8,883 nt of DNA, taken from NCBI GenBank assembly GCA_019090845.1, contig JAHRVD010000337.1, positions 1 through 8,883 of the forward strand, in the 5' to 3' direction. The position numbers and the translations under genes were made by a program. Source of the DNA: Marinosulfonomonas sp. Lineage in GTDB: Bacteria > Pseudomonadota > Alphaproteobacteria > Rhodobacterales > Rhodobacteraceae. Below are positions 1-7,058 of the stretch, piece after piece (position 1 is the first letter of the stretch; every line of letters begins with the position of its first letter). The notes under the pieces were generated by a model. It was given only the letters and a program-made list of their open reading frames with translations, had not been told where the DNA came from and did not search any database.

Positions 1-4
1 CGCG

Positions 5-622
5 TTATCCGCCTGACGAATACACAGCGCCCACCACCTGCACTGCCTTGGCCAACGCGGCCTCGATCGTCATGCCCGACGTATCCAGCAAAAATGCATC
101 CTCGGCCTGCTTGGTCGGCGCGGTGTCGCGCCCTGCATCACGTGCGTCCCGCTCGGCCAGATCTGCCAAAACAGATTGCAACGTCACATCCGCCCCTGCC
201 GCCCGAAGTTCCTGAAATCGCCGCTCTGCGCGCACGTCATCGGACGCTGTGACATATAATTTCACATCCGCATCCGGGCAGATAACCGTGCCAATGTCGC
301 GCCCATCCAGAACCGCACCCCCGGCGCGACGGGCAAATGCGCGCTGAAACTCGACCAGCGCCGCCCGGACCGCCGGAATAGCCGCAACACGCGACGCTGC
401 CTGCGCAACTTCGCCGCTGCGCAGATCATCGCCAAGCAAGTCCTCCGGTTGCAGCGCCCCGGCGGCTGTGACCGGGTCATCCCCGCGCAACACCCGCCGC
501 CCCGTGGCACGATAAAGCAGGCCCGTATCAAGATGCTCAAAGCCAAATTTGGCCGCCACCCCACGTGAGATCGTTCCCTTGCCCGCAGCCGCAGGCCCGT
601 CGATGGCAACCGTAAACGTCAT
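5..622 (-). CDS. cmk: Cytidylate kinase (CMP/dCMP kinase)
   Basis: Cytosolic nucleoside monophosphate kinase that phosphorylates CMP and dCMP with ATP, feeding CTP and dCTP pools. The 205-residue protein opens with the P-loop GPAAAGKGT (residues 9-17), followed by the substrate-binding DTGLLYR (32-38), the core LDGRDIGT (105-112), an Arg-rich lid around 131-140 and a C-terminal [10 protein letters not shown] (178-187). All are typical of bacterial Cmk; the length is slightly below the 227 residues of the E. coli enzyme. The frame stays open upstream to 727, but the ATG at 622 puts the P-loop at the usual distance from the N-terminus. That ATG also overlaps the stop of the preceding membrane-protein gene as ATGA, so the longer form is rejected and translational coupling is inferred. 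It is the last gene of the aroA unit in this window; rpsA commonly follows but lies outside. Identification is firm. Confidence 0.96.
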   Translation of the reverse strand: MTFTVAIDGPAAAGKGTISRGVAAKFGFEHLDTGLLYRATGRRVLRGDDPVTAAGALQPEDLLGDDLRSGEVAQAASRVAAIPAVRAALVEFQRAFARRAGGAVLDGRDIGTVICPDADVKLYVTASDDVRAERRFQELRAAGADVTLQSVLADLAERDARDAGRDTAPTKQAEDAFLLDTSGMTIEAALAKAVQVVGAVYSSGG

Positions 623-1158
623 GATCGGGATTTCCGTTGGATCAAGTGGCGTGCAGCCGCAACGATCAGGCACGCCAGTAACGCCGTCATGGCAACGCTT
701 GTCATCGTCGACTTGGTCATCGTCCAATAATGCGCAGCAGCGACCATATCCTGTGTCAGTTCATCAGGACCAGACAGCAGCATCCGGGACACGGCGGCAT
801 TTTCCAGGTAATCGGCAACCCCGCCTATCAGCGGCGTGGCAATCAGCGCGACGCGAAGCACCAGCGGCCAGTTGGCGCTGAACCAGCGCAGCGGTACAAT
901 CAGAACCCCAGCCAGAACAGCCGGATAGATCAGATCAAGCCAATGTTGGGTTCCCAGATAAAATGCCCGGCCTTCGCCCGACAATGCAGACAAAAACTGT
1001 TGCGCGTCTTCAAATGAATACCCTGTTGGGCGCGCATCAAATGGCACCAATCCACCCGCAGCCTGTGTGATAAAGGGCAGCGACCAAAAAAACATCGCGC
1101 AAACCAATACCAGCCAAAACGCGACCAATAGCCAATACAGTTTCCAGCCGTTGGTCAT
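619..1158 (-). CDS. Uncharacterised four-helix inner-membrane protein
   Basis: I do not recognise a named family. The 179-residue protein has four strongly hydrophobic stretches, roughly residues 8-28, 75-92, 98-116 and 152-169, so it is predicted to be an inner-membrane protein with both termini on the same side. The C-terminus is basic (HLIQRKSRS), which by the positive-inside rule suggests a cytoplasmic tail. Between helices 1 and 2 lies a hydrophilic segment with [13 protein letters not shown] (40-52) and a short GRAFYLGTQ. Helix 3 ends in an acidic ADYLEN (115-120), the most likely functional or structural signature. There is no cleavable signal peptide or lipobox. The gene is locked between aroA and cmk by 4-bp ATGA overlaps at both ends, so it is almost certainly translated with them. 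No role in aromatic or nucleotide metabolism can be read from the sequence. That the gene is real is well supported by the overlaps; its function is unknown. Confidence 0.85.
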   Translation of the reverse strand: MTNGWKLYWLLVAFWLVLVCAMFFWSLPFITQAAGGLVPFDARPTGYSFEDAQQFLSALSGEGRAFYLGTQHWLDLIYPAVLAGVLIVPLRWFSANWPLVLRVALIATPLIGGVADYLENAAVSRMLLSGPDELTQDMVAAAHYWTMTKSTMTSVAMTALLACLIVAAARHLIQRKSRS

Positions 1159-2504
1159 TTTACGTCACGCTCCAGCCGCGCGCCCAGATCAGCCATCAGC
1201 GGTTCAAACACGGGAAAAGACGTGGCCACGGGACCGCAATCATCAATACTAACAGGGGTTTTCGCCGCCATCCCAAGCAACAGAAAGCTCATCGCAATCC
1301 GGTGATCCAGATGTGTGGCGCAGGTCGCCCCGCCACGCACGCCACCCGGCCCCTGCCCGTGCACGGTCAGCATGTCTTGGTCTTCTTCAATCGTGACACC
1401 GCAGGCCTGCAGCCCGCGCGCCATCGCATCAATCCGATCACTTTCCTTGACCCGCAGCTCTTTGACGCCACGCATCACCGTTTTGCCCGTTGCAAAAGAC
1501 GCAACCACCGACAGAACCGGGTATTCGTCGATCATGCTGGCGGCGCGTTCGGGGGGCACCTCGACACCCTTCAGCGACGAAAATTTCACCCGCAGGTCGG
1601 CGACGGGTTCGCCGCCTTCTTCGCGTTCGTTTTCAAATGCTATATCAGCGCCCATTTCAAGCAGCGTGGTGTAGATGCCGTTGCGCGTGGTGTTCTGGCT
1701 GACGCCGGGCACCGTGATGTCAGAACCTTCGACGATCAGCGCCGCACAAACCGGAAAAGCGGCCGAGGACGGATCGCGCGGCACAGCAACCGATTGTGGT
1801 TTCAATTCTGGCTGCCCGGTCAGGGTAATCACCCGGCCTTCGTAGGTAGCTTCGACGCTGATATCCGCGCCAAAGCCCGCCAACATGCGTTCCGTGTGAT
1901 CGCGCGTGGCTTCTTTTTCGATCACCACCGTCTGGCCCGGCGCATTCAACCCGGCCAGCAAAACAGCCGATTTCACCTGAGCAGAGGGCATCGGCACCGT
2001 GTAACGCACCGGAACCGGGTTCGCGGCCCCGATGATCGTCATCGGCAAGCGCCCCCCTGTCCGACCAAATGACTGCGCACCAAACAGCGCTATCGGATCG
2101 GTGATCCGCGCCATCGGGCGCGAACGCAGCGACGCATCACCGGTAAATGTTACCGTGATCGGACTGCTCGCCATACACCCCATCACCAGTCGTGCGCCGG
2201 TGCCCGAATTGCCAAAATCTATCACCTGATCCGGTTCGCCAAAACCACCAACACCGACACCATGCACACGCCATTCACCCGGGCCAATCTGGCGCACATC
2301 CGCGCCAAAAGCGCGCATCGCTGCGGCTGTGTCTAGCACGTCCTGCCCCTCAAGAAGCCCGGTAATATGCGTTTCACCAACAGCCATTGCACCCAAAATC
2401 AAGGCGCGATGCGAAATGGATTTGTCACCGGGAACCTCGGCGGTGCCGGTAAGTGCACCGCAGGGGTGCGAGGTCATGGGAATGGGGGCACCGTGGCCGG
2501 ACAT
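1155..2504 (-). CDS. aroA: 3-phosphoshikimate 1-carboxyvinyltransferase (EPSP synthase, class II type)
   Basis: Catalyses transfer of enolpyruvyl from PEP to shikimate-3-phosphate, the sixth step of the shikimate pathway, in the cytosol. The 449 residues match the Agrobacterium CP4 class II enzyme closely, almost without numbering shift. GDKS (26-29, Lys28) and [11 protein letters not shown] (96-106) bind PEP; SAQVK (174-178) binds shikimate-3-phosphate; RDHTE (201-205) and NTTR (271-274) are class II signatures; Asp326 in MIDEYP, Glu354 in RVKESDR and Arg402 in LDHRIAM are the catalytic and PEP-site residues. Residue 101, equivalent to CP4 Ala100, is Gly. The ATG at 2504 has AAGGA six bases upstream (2511-2515), which favours it over the Met at residue 10. 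The gene follows trmB by 78 bp and its TGA overlaps the next ATG by four bases. Function is firm. Confidence 0.97.
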   Translation of the reverse strand: MSGHGAPIPMTSHPCGALTGTAEVPGDKSISHRALILGAMAVGETHITGLLEGQDVLDTAAAMRAFGADVRQIGPGEWRVHGVGVGGFGEPDQVIDFGNSGTGARLVMGCMASSPITVTFTGDASLRSRPMARITDPIALFGAQSFGRTGGRLPMTIIGAANPVPVRYTVPMPSAQVKSAVLLAGLNAPGQTVVIEKEATRDHTERMLAGFGADISVEATYEGRVITLTGQPELKPQSVAVPRDPSSAAFPVCAALIVEGSDITVPGVSQNTTRNGIYTTLLEMGADIAFENEREEGGEPVADLRVKFSSLKGVEVPPERAASMIDEYPVLSVVASFATGKTVMRGVKELRVKESDRIDAMARGLQACGVTIEEDQDMLTVHGQGPGGVRGGATCATHLDHRIAMSFLLLGMAAKTPVSIDDCGPVATSFPVFEPLMADLGARLERDVK

Positions 2505-2553
2505 GGGGTTTCCTTTTGGTCAGTATTGCTCTGGGTGATAGACCAAGCCAAAC

Positions 2554-2575
2554 GGCGGGTCCATGCCAGACCGCC
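2554..2575 (-). terminator. Weak hairpin in the trmB-aroA spacer
   Basis: The 78-bp gap between trmB and aroA contains a five-base-pair GGCGG/CCGCC stem, extendable by two pairs across a one-base bulge, just after the trmB stop. On the minus strand it is followed only by GTTTGG and not by a proper T-tract. It may be a leaky or Rho-assisted terminator, or only a chance hairpin. The rest of the gap holds the aroA Shine-Dalgarno; I see no convincing promoter in it. Confidence 0.22.
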
Positions 2576-2582
2576 TGACGCT

Positions 2583-3296
2583 TCAGGTGCGTCGATACGT
2601 CAAATAATGTGGCACCCGCCCTTCGCGCAGGGCCTTTTGTTCGTATCGGGTGGATAGCCAGTCATCCCAAGGCTGGTGCCAATCGTTCGTGCGCCCAACC
2701 AACCGCTCAAAGCCATTTAGCGGCACCTGTTCCACCGTCTGACGCACATAATCGGGAATATCTGTTGCCACACGAAACCTAGCACCGGTTTTCAGGCTCC
2801 GCGCCAGCGGTTCTAGGTGTTGCCGGGTCACAAAACGCCGTTTGTGGTGGCGCTTTTTCGGCCAGGGATCGGGATAAAGCAAAAACGCCCGCTCGATCGA
2901 GCCTTCTGGCAAGACATCAAACAAATCACGCGCGTCCCCCGGATGAACGGCAATATTGCTAACGCCCGCAGCGCGAATTTTGCCCAGCAGGGTTGCAACG
3001 CCGTTCATGAACGGCTCGCAGCCGATAAATTCAACGCCCGGATTTATTACCGCCTGATGCACCAGATGCTCGCCACTGCCAAAGCCAACCTCTAGCCACA
3101 CCGGCCTGCCGCCAAAGCGCGCGCCCATATCCAGCGGCGCGCGATCAGGGTTCACATCCCAACCAACAGGGCCGGGTGACAGACCTTCCAGATCCTGATC
3201 CAGAAACTCATGCAACACCTTGTTCATCGTCTTGCCCTGACGGCGACCATGAAAATTGCGCCACGGCGCGCCGCTTGGATGATGGCCGTTAGTCAT
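2583..3296 (-). CDS. trmB: tRNA (guanine-N7-)-methyltransferase
   Basis: SAM-dependent methyltransferase that makes m7G at position 46 of the tRNA variable loop; cytosolic. The 237-residue protein has the Rossmann motif I LEVGFGSGEHL (68-78), the acidic end of beta-2 at GCEPF (92-96), the family hallmark YPDPWPKKRHHKRR (141-154) and the C-terminal TRYEQKA (216-222), which is the T-x-x-Y-E-x-K active-site signature. The basic N-terminus RNFHGRRQGKTM (13-24) is typical of alphaproteobacterial TrmB, which supports the ATG at 3296 over the later Met24. That start has no normal Shine-Dalgarno: it is preceded directly by the seven T residues of the metK terminator, and the nearest G-run is GGGG in the hairpin arm eight bases away. 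Initiation may therefore be leaderless, weak, or dependent on readthrough from metK. The product itself also consumes SAM, the product of metK. Confidence 0.96.
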   Translation of the reverse strand: MTNGHHPSGAPWRNFHGRRQGKTMNKVLHEFLDQDLEGLSPGPVGWDVNPDRAPLDMGARFGGRPVWLEVGFGSGEHLVHQAVINPGVEFIGCEPFMNGVATLLGKIRAAGVSNIAVHPGDARDLFDVLPEGSIERAFLLYPDPWPKKRHHKRRFVTRQHLEPLARSLKTGARFRVATDIPDYVRQTVEQVPLNGFERLVGRTNDWHQPWDDWLSTRYEQKALREGRVPHYLTYRRT

Positions 3297-3344
3297 AAAA
3301 AAAGCCCCGGAAATTCATCCGGGGCTTATCTCAATTGCTAACGG
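3286..3344 (-). repeat. 7-bp inverted repeat bracketing the metK terminator and trmB start
   Basis: On the minus strand CCGTTAG (3344-3338) lies upstream of the terminator hairpin and its exact complement CTAACGG (3292-3286) spans codons 2-4 of trmB. Pairing would add an outer stem that encloses the terminator hairpin and places the trmB AUG inside the folded element. A seven-base match over about 60 bases could be chance; no function is shown. Confidence 0.35.
3297..3327 (-). terminator. Intrinsic terminator of metK, abutting the trmB start codon
   Basis: On the minus strand a perfect nine-base-pair GC-rich stem, AAGCCCCGG pairing with CCGGGGCTT, encloses an eight-base loop and is followed by seven T residues (3303-3297). 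This is a textbook Rho-independent terminator for transcripts leaving metK, whose stop codon is 43 bases upstream of the stem. The last T of the tract is immediately followed by the ATG of trmB. There is no T-tract on the plus strand, so it is directional. Confidence 0.9.
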
Positions 3345-3370
3345 TCCGGGTCAAGCCCGGTTTGCCCGCC

Positions 3371-4552
3371 TTAGACAGCCTTTTTCAGGGCCTCGACCAG
3401 ATCGGTCTTTTCCCAGCTAAAGCCGCCGTCTGCTTCTGGTGCGCGGCCAAAATGGCCATAGGCCGCCGTGCGTTGATAGATCGGGCGGTTCATCTGCAAG
3501 TGTTCACGAATACCACGGGGGGTCAGATCCATCACACTTTCGATGGCCTTTTCAAGGGCAACAGGATCAACATCGCCGCTGCCAAAGGTATCAGCATAAA
3601 TCGACAATGGCTTGGCCACGCCGATTGCATAGGACAGTTGGATCAGGCAGCGTTCGGCCAAACCGGCGGCCACCACATTTTTGGCCAGATAGCGCGCAGC
3701 ATAAGCTGCCGAACGATCAACCTTGGTCGGATCTTTGCCAGAAAACGCACCGCCACCATGGGGCGCGGCGCCACCATAGGTATCCACGATGATCTTGCGC
3801 CCGGTCAGGCCAGCGTCACCATCCGGCCCGCCGATAACGAAAGTGCCGGTCGGGTTCACCCACCATTCGGTGTTATTGGTAATCCATTCAGCAGGCAGAA
3901 CATCGCGAATATGCGGTTCTACGATTGCGCGAATATCATCGGATGTCTGATCTTCGCCAGCATGCTGGGTGGACAGAACGATCGAGGTCACCTCGACCGG
4001 CTTGCCATCTTCATAACGCAGCGAGATTTGCGATTTTGCGTCTGGACGCAGCGAAGGTTCCTGCCCGGATTTACGCACCTCGGCCAGACGGCGCAAAATT
4101 GCGTGCGAATACTGGATCGGCGCTGGCATAAGTTCCGGGGTTTCATTCGTGGCATAGCCAAACATGATCCCCTGATCGCCCGCACCTTCATCTTTGTCCG
4201 CCGCCGCGTCCACACCTTGGGCAATATGGGCGGATTGTTCGTGCAGGTAGTTGGACACTTCAAGCGTGTTCCAGTGAAACTTATCCTGCTCATAGCCGAT
4301 ATCTTTGATGCAATCGCGCGCGATACCGTCAATCCGGCCCATATAATCGGCCAGTTTGTCCTTGTCCGACAGGCCAACCTCGCCGCCGATAACCACTCGG
4401 TTTGTCGTCGCAAAGGTTTCGCAAGCTACCCGTGCTTCAGGTTCTTCGCTCAGGAAAGCGTCCAGAACGGCGTCTGAAATCCGGTCGCAGACTTTATCGG
4501 GATGACCCTCGGAAACGGATTCCGAGGTGAAAATATAGTTCTGTCGTGACAT
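3371..4552 (-). CDS. metK: S-adenosylmethionine synthetase (methionine adenosyltransferase)
   Basis: Makes S-adenosylmethionine from methionine and ATP in the cytosol, releasing phosphate and pyrophosphate. At 393 residues it has normal family length. Visible signatures are [18 protein letters not shown] (16-33) with the ATP/Mg-binding His17 and Asp19, the hexapeptide-type loop [12 protein letters not shown] (123-134), and the glycine-rich phosphate-binding segment [16 protein letters not shown] (266-281). The ATG at 4552 is set by a GGAG Shine-Dalgarno seven bases upstream (4563-4560), which is also one strand of the riboswitch pseudoknot. The gene therefore appears to be product-inhibited at translation initiation by SAM. 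It has its own candidate promoter after lnt and a strong terminator after its stop, so it probably forms a single-gene unit with some readthrough to trmB. The gene is intact. Confidence 0.98.
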   Translation of the reverse strand: MSRQNYIFTSESVSEGHPDKVCDRISDAVLDAFLSEEPEARVACETFATTNRVVIGGEVGLSDKDKLADYMGRIDGIARDCIKDIGYEQDKFHWNTLEVSNYLHEQSAHIAQGVDAAADKDEGAGDQGIMFGYATNETPELMPAPIQYSHAILRRLAEVRKSGQEPSLRPDAKSQISLRYEDGKPVEVTSIVLSTQHAGEDQTSDDIRAIVEPHIRDVLPAEWITNNTEWWVNPTGTFVIGGPDGDAGLTGRKIIVDTYGGAAPHGGGAFSGKDPTKVDRSAAYAARYLAKNVVAAGLAERCLIQLSYAIGVAKPLSIYADTFGSGDVDPVALEKAIESVMDLTPRGIREHLQMNRPIYQRTAAYGHFGRAPEADGGFSWEKTDLVEALKKAV

Positions 4553-4558
4553 GAGATC

Positions 4559-4602
4559 GCTCCATTATTCAAATTTGGTCACGTCAGGAAGCCGTTGTGA
4601 CC
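4559..4602 (-). promoter_or_regulatory. SAM/SAH riboswitch in the metK leader
   Basis: The leader RNA contains a P1 stem GGTCAC (4602-4597) pairing with GTGACC (4582-4577) around the loop AACGGCTTCCTGAC (4596-4583), then an A/T-rich linker and GGAGC (4563-4559). The loop and stem match, from memory and with about one base difference, the published SAM/SAH riboswitch core. Loop bases GCTTCC can pair with GGAGC, leaving one loop U unpaired, to form the pseudoknot that defines this class. Because GGAG is also the metK Shine-Dalgarno, ligand-bound RNA should block ribosome binding; this is feedback repression at translation. The class is known mainly from Rhodobacterales, upstream of metK. It is too short and differently built to be SAM-I, and lacks the SAM-II layout. 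Confidence 0.93.
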
Positions 4603-4614
4603 ATTGATCCAGCC

Positions 4615-4643
4615 GAGGTAACCATCCCGGATGCTTGGGTCAA
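4615..4643 (-). promoter_or_regulatory. Candidate metK promoter
   Basis: On the minus strand TTGACC (4643-4638), five of six matches to the -35 consensus, is followed after exactly 17 bases by TACCTC (4620-4615), a poor -10 element. A start about seven bases further on would begin the transcript only a few bases before the first G of the riboswitch P1 stem, the compact layout expected for this leader. The -35 begins six bases after the lnt stop. The support is positional more than sequence based. Confidence 0.42.
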
Positions 4644-4648
4644 TGGGA

Positions 4649-6175
4649 TTATGCTCGCCGTGGTGCAAGTGCCCCTAATCCAACAACAATCAGTAGCAAA
4701 AGCACAGGAATGTCGCCTGATTTCCAATAGAGTGTCGCCGGTTTGGCCGTTGGCAGCGCCACATCCAGACGGCCAGCCACGCCCTGATCCATCGAGGCGA
4801 TGATTGTTCCGCCTGCATCAATCACCGCCGAAATTCCGGTATTTGCGACGCGAACCATCGGCAAACCGGTCTCAATCGCGCGCGCGCGTGCTTGCGCCAG
4901 ATGCTGCCACGGGCCGGAAAATGTTCCAAACCACGCGTCATTGGTTATCATCAACATCCAGTCCGGGCGCTCGTCCGCCCGGCGCAATTCATGGGGGAAA
5001 ATCCCCTCGTAGCAAATCATTGGCAGCGCCCGCCCAAGATCGCCCAGATCAATTAAGGCAGGTCCGGTTCCGGCGCTGTAACCAAAGCCGTATTTGGCCG
5101 TAAAGGCCCGCAACCCCAACCGACTGAGAAAGAACTCGCCCGGGATATACTCACCAAATGGCACCAGATGCTTTTTGTCGTATATTGCATCAACCGAACC
5201 GTCTGCACCCAACACAGCAAGGCTGTTAAAGGCGCGCGGACCATCAAGGCGCTGCGCCCCCAAAATGACAGTTGCACTGCCGGCTGAGCTGGCAATCTCC
5301 CAAAATGGCGCGTCTTCGTCGTTCAGCAGGAATGGCACCGAAACTTCGGGCCAGATTACCAGATCGGGTTCAAGCTCGGACGGCTCGCTGGTCAATGTCA
5401 GTTGGCGTTCATAAAAAACCGGCATCATCTGCGGGTCCCATTTTTCGCGCTGATCGGCATTTGGCTGGATCAGTCGCACAATCGGACGATCGACAGCCAA
5501 AGGCGCTTTTTCAGATGCGCCGACGCCTGCGAACGAGGCGACAGTTGCGCTGGATATAATGGCCAGAAGAACCCCCATGACCTTGCGTCCCGACAGGGCC
5601 AGGCCAATGCCCGCAGCAATCAGCAGCGTCAGAAAGCCCACCCCATGCGGGCCGATCAGCGCGGCGGCCTGATAAACTGGTGTGTCGATCCAAATGTAGG
5701 ACGTCAGCGCCCAAGGGAAACCGGTGAATATATAGGACCGCAGCATTTCGCTGGCGCTCAGGCACACTGCCAGCAACACGAACCGGGCGGGCCGCGCCGA
5801 TGCCACCCCCTTGTGTGTTGCCCAGAAAGCCAGCCCCCAAAACAGACCAAAACCGGACGCCATTGCGATCATTGCAGGCGGGGCCAACAGACCATGTGCA
5901 GCAATATCCACCAGAAAGGGCTCAATAATCCACTGCAGGGTCAGCGCCGCAAAAAAGAACCCAGTTGCAAAACCCCTGCGAAAAGCCAGTTTTGCGGTGG
6001 TGGCGGCAACACCCAGAAAAACAGCCAGAACCAGCCCGGGCAAGGCGATCCAGAACAAATCAAAAGGTGCTTGCCCAAGAGCGATACAAAGGCCCGCCGT
6101 GCCCGCAAGCACAAGGCCCCGCCATCCCGTTACGCTACCCGGTGGCCACCAGCGGGCAGGCGCCGCGTCAGTCAT
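4649..6175 (-). CDS. lnt: Apolipoprotein N-acyltransferase
   Basis: Inner-membrane enzyme that transfers a fatty acyl chain from phospholipid to the N-terminal cysteine of apolipoproteins, the last step of lipoprotein maturation. The protein (508 residues from the ATG at 6175) has several hydrophobic helices over residues 15-215, a periplasmic nitrilase-like domain over about 230-475 and a final helix near 488-503, close to the 512 residues of E. coli Lnt. The catalytic triad is visible: Glu277 in VIWPEVS, the first Lys (334) of YDKKHLVPFGEY and Cys388 in PMICYEGIF; the essential Glu in PFGEY is also present. The frame also opens at a TTG at 6184, but no Shine-Dalgarno precedes it. The ATG at 6175 overlaps the corC stop as ATGACTGA, so I chose the ATG; a GAGAAAG precedes it within corC. 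Fourth gene of the phoH operon. Confidence 0.95.
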   Translation of the reverse strand: MTDAAPARWWPPGSVTGWRGLVLAGTAGLCIALGQAPFDLFWIALPGLVLAVFLGVAATTAKLAFRRGFATGFFFAALTLQWIIEPFLVDIAAHGLLAPPAMIAMASGFGLFWGLAFWATHKGVASARPARFVLLAVCLSASEMLRSYIFTGFPWALTSYIWIDTPVYQAAALIGPHGVGFLTLLIAAGIGLALSGRKVMGVLLAIISSATVASFAGVGASEKAPLAVDRPIVRLIQPNADQREKWDPQMMPVFYERQLTLTSEPSELEPDLVIWPEVSVPFLLNDEDAPFWEIASSAGSATVILGAQRLDGPRAFNSLAVLGADGSVDAIYDKKHLVPFGEYIPGEFFLSRLGLRAFTAKYGFGYSAGTGPALIDLGDLGRALPMICYEGIFPHELRRADERPDWMLMITNDAWFGTFSGPWQHLAQARARAIETGLPMVRVANTGISAVIDAGGTIIASMDQGVAGRLDVALPTAKPATLYWKSGDIPVLLLLIVVGLGALAPRRA

Positions 6176-7058
6176 CTTTCTCAAGATGGGGCAGCCGCAC
6201 GCGCAACCGCTTTACCCGTCGCGGATCAGCATCAACGACCTCAAATTCGGCCCCACTTGGATGGGGCACAATCTCGCCTCGGGTTGGCACACGCCCGGTC
6301 AGCACAAAAACCAGCCCGCCAAGAGTATCGATTTCTTCCTCGTCTGCATCCTCGATCAGACGCATCCCAATCTCGGCTTCGAAGTCCTCTAACGGCGTTT
6401 TGGCCTGCGCCAGATAGCAGCCCGGCTTCTCGATAACCCAATACTCGCCCTCGGCGATGTCGTGTTCATCCTCAATCTCGCCGATCACCTGCTCGATCAA
6501 ATCCTCAATCGTCACCAGCCCGTCCACGCCACCGTATTCGTCAATCACCAGCGCCATATGCGTGCGTTCGCTCTGCATTTTTTGCAGCAGCACACCAATT
6601 GGCATCGAGGGAGGCGCAAACAGCAAAGGCCGGGCCATTTTGCGCAAGTTAAAGCGCGGCCCCTTGCCGTTAAAACCATGTTTTAGGGCCAGATCCTTTA
6701 GGTGAACAAGGCCGATTGGCGTATCCAGAGTGCCCTTGTAGATCGGCAATCGCGATAGCCCGCTTTTTCGAAAAACCTGAACCAGATCGTCTTTTTTGAT
6801 ATCCGTGGGAACCGCGACAATCTCGGCCTTGGGCACGGCCACGTCTTCAACCCGCATCCGGCGCAGATTGACCATTCCGTGTGGCAAACCTGCCGCCGCG
6901 TCAAGGCCATCTGCATCAGAATTCGCCGGGTGAAAATCCGGGCTGTCCGAAGGACTGAGGGCATCAATAATACGGCCCAAAAAGCCGCGTTGCTGTCTGT
7001 TATCGGGATCGTGCGCGCCTTGCGCTGCGCCAGAAGATCCTGCGTCTGCGTCGCCCAT
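6168..7058 (-). CDS. corC: CBS-pair protein with CorC/HlyC domain (YbeX type)
   Basis: Cytosolic protein of the CorC/YbeX/TlyC group; the family has been linked to Co/Mg efflux and, for YbeX, to ribosome maturation. The exact biochemical role is not settled. Of 296 residues, about 1-60 are a low-complexity, polar, probably disordered segment. Two CBS domains follow (roughly 66-125 and 137-197), the second with the family hallmark VIDEYGGVDGLVTIEDLIEQ (171-190) and the acidic GEIEDEHD. A CorC_HlyC domain occupies about 207-290, including IDTLGGLVF (243-251) and GRVPTRGE (255-262). There is no DUF21 membrane domain, so this is the soluble form and not a haemolysin. The ATG shares its A with the ybeY stop (TAATG) and has GGAAAGGA (7069-7062) just upstream, which settles the start. 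It overlaps lnt by eight bases. Confidence 0.92.
   Translation of the reverse strand: MGDADAGSSGAAQGAHDPDNRQQRGFLGRIIDALSPSDSPDFHPANSDADGLDAAAGLPHGMVNLRRMRVEDVAVPKAEIVAVPTDIKKDDLVQVFRKSGLSRLPIYKGTLDTPIGLVHLKDLALKHGFNGKGPRFNLRKMARPLLFAPPSMPIGVLLQKMQSERTHMALVIDEYGGVDGLVTIEDLIEQVIGEIEDEHDIAEGEYWVIEKPGCYLAQAKTPLEDFEAEIGMRLIEDADEEEIDTLGGLVFVLTGRVPTRGEIVPHPSGAEFEVVDADPRRVKRLRVRLPHLEKDD

Noticed and set aside
1302..2072. Plus-strand open frame (256 codons) opposite aroA
   Set aside because: His/Arg-rich composition typical of reverse-strand frames; aroA on the other strand is intact and fully explained.
3346..3360. Second hairpin (CCGGG/CCCGG) just after the metK stop
   Set aside because: Five base pairs only and no T-tract; the stronger hairpin downstream explains termination.
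3335..4477. Long plus-strand open frame (380 codons) opposite metK
   Set aside because: It is antisense to a perfectly conserved metK, shows no recognisable domain, and is the expected shadow of a GC-rich gene's codon bias.
4649..6184. TTG start at 6184 for lnt
   Set aside because: No Shine-Dalgarno; ATG three codons later gives the common 8-bp stop/start overlap with corC.
5402..6436. Long plus-strand open frame (344 codons) opposite lnt and the end of corC
   Set aside because: Crosses two well-supported genes on the other strand, is very rich in Arg, Gln and Pro and lacks domain-like hydrophobic patterning; an antisense shadow.
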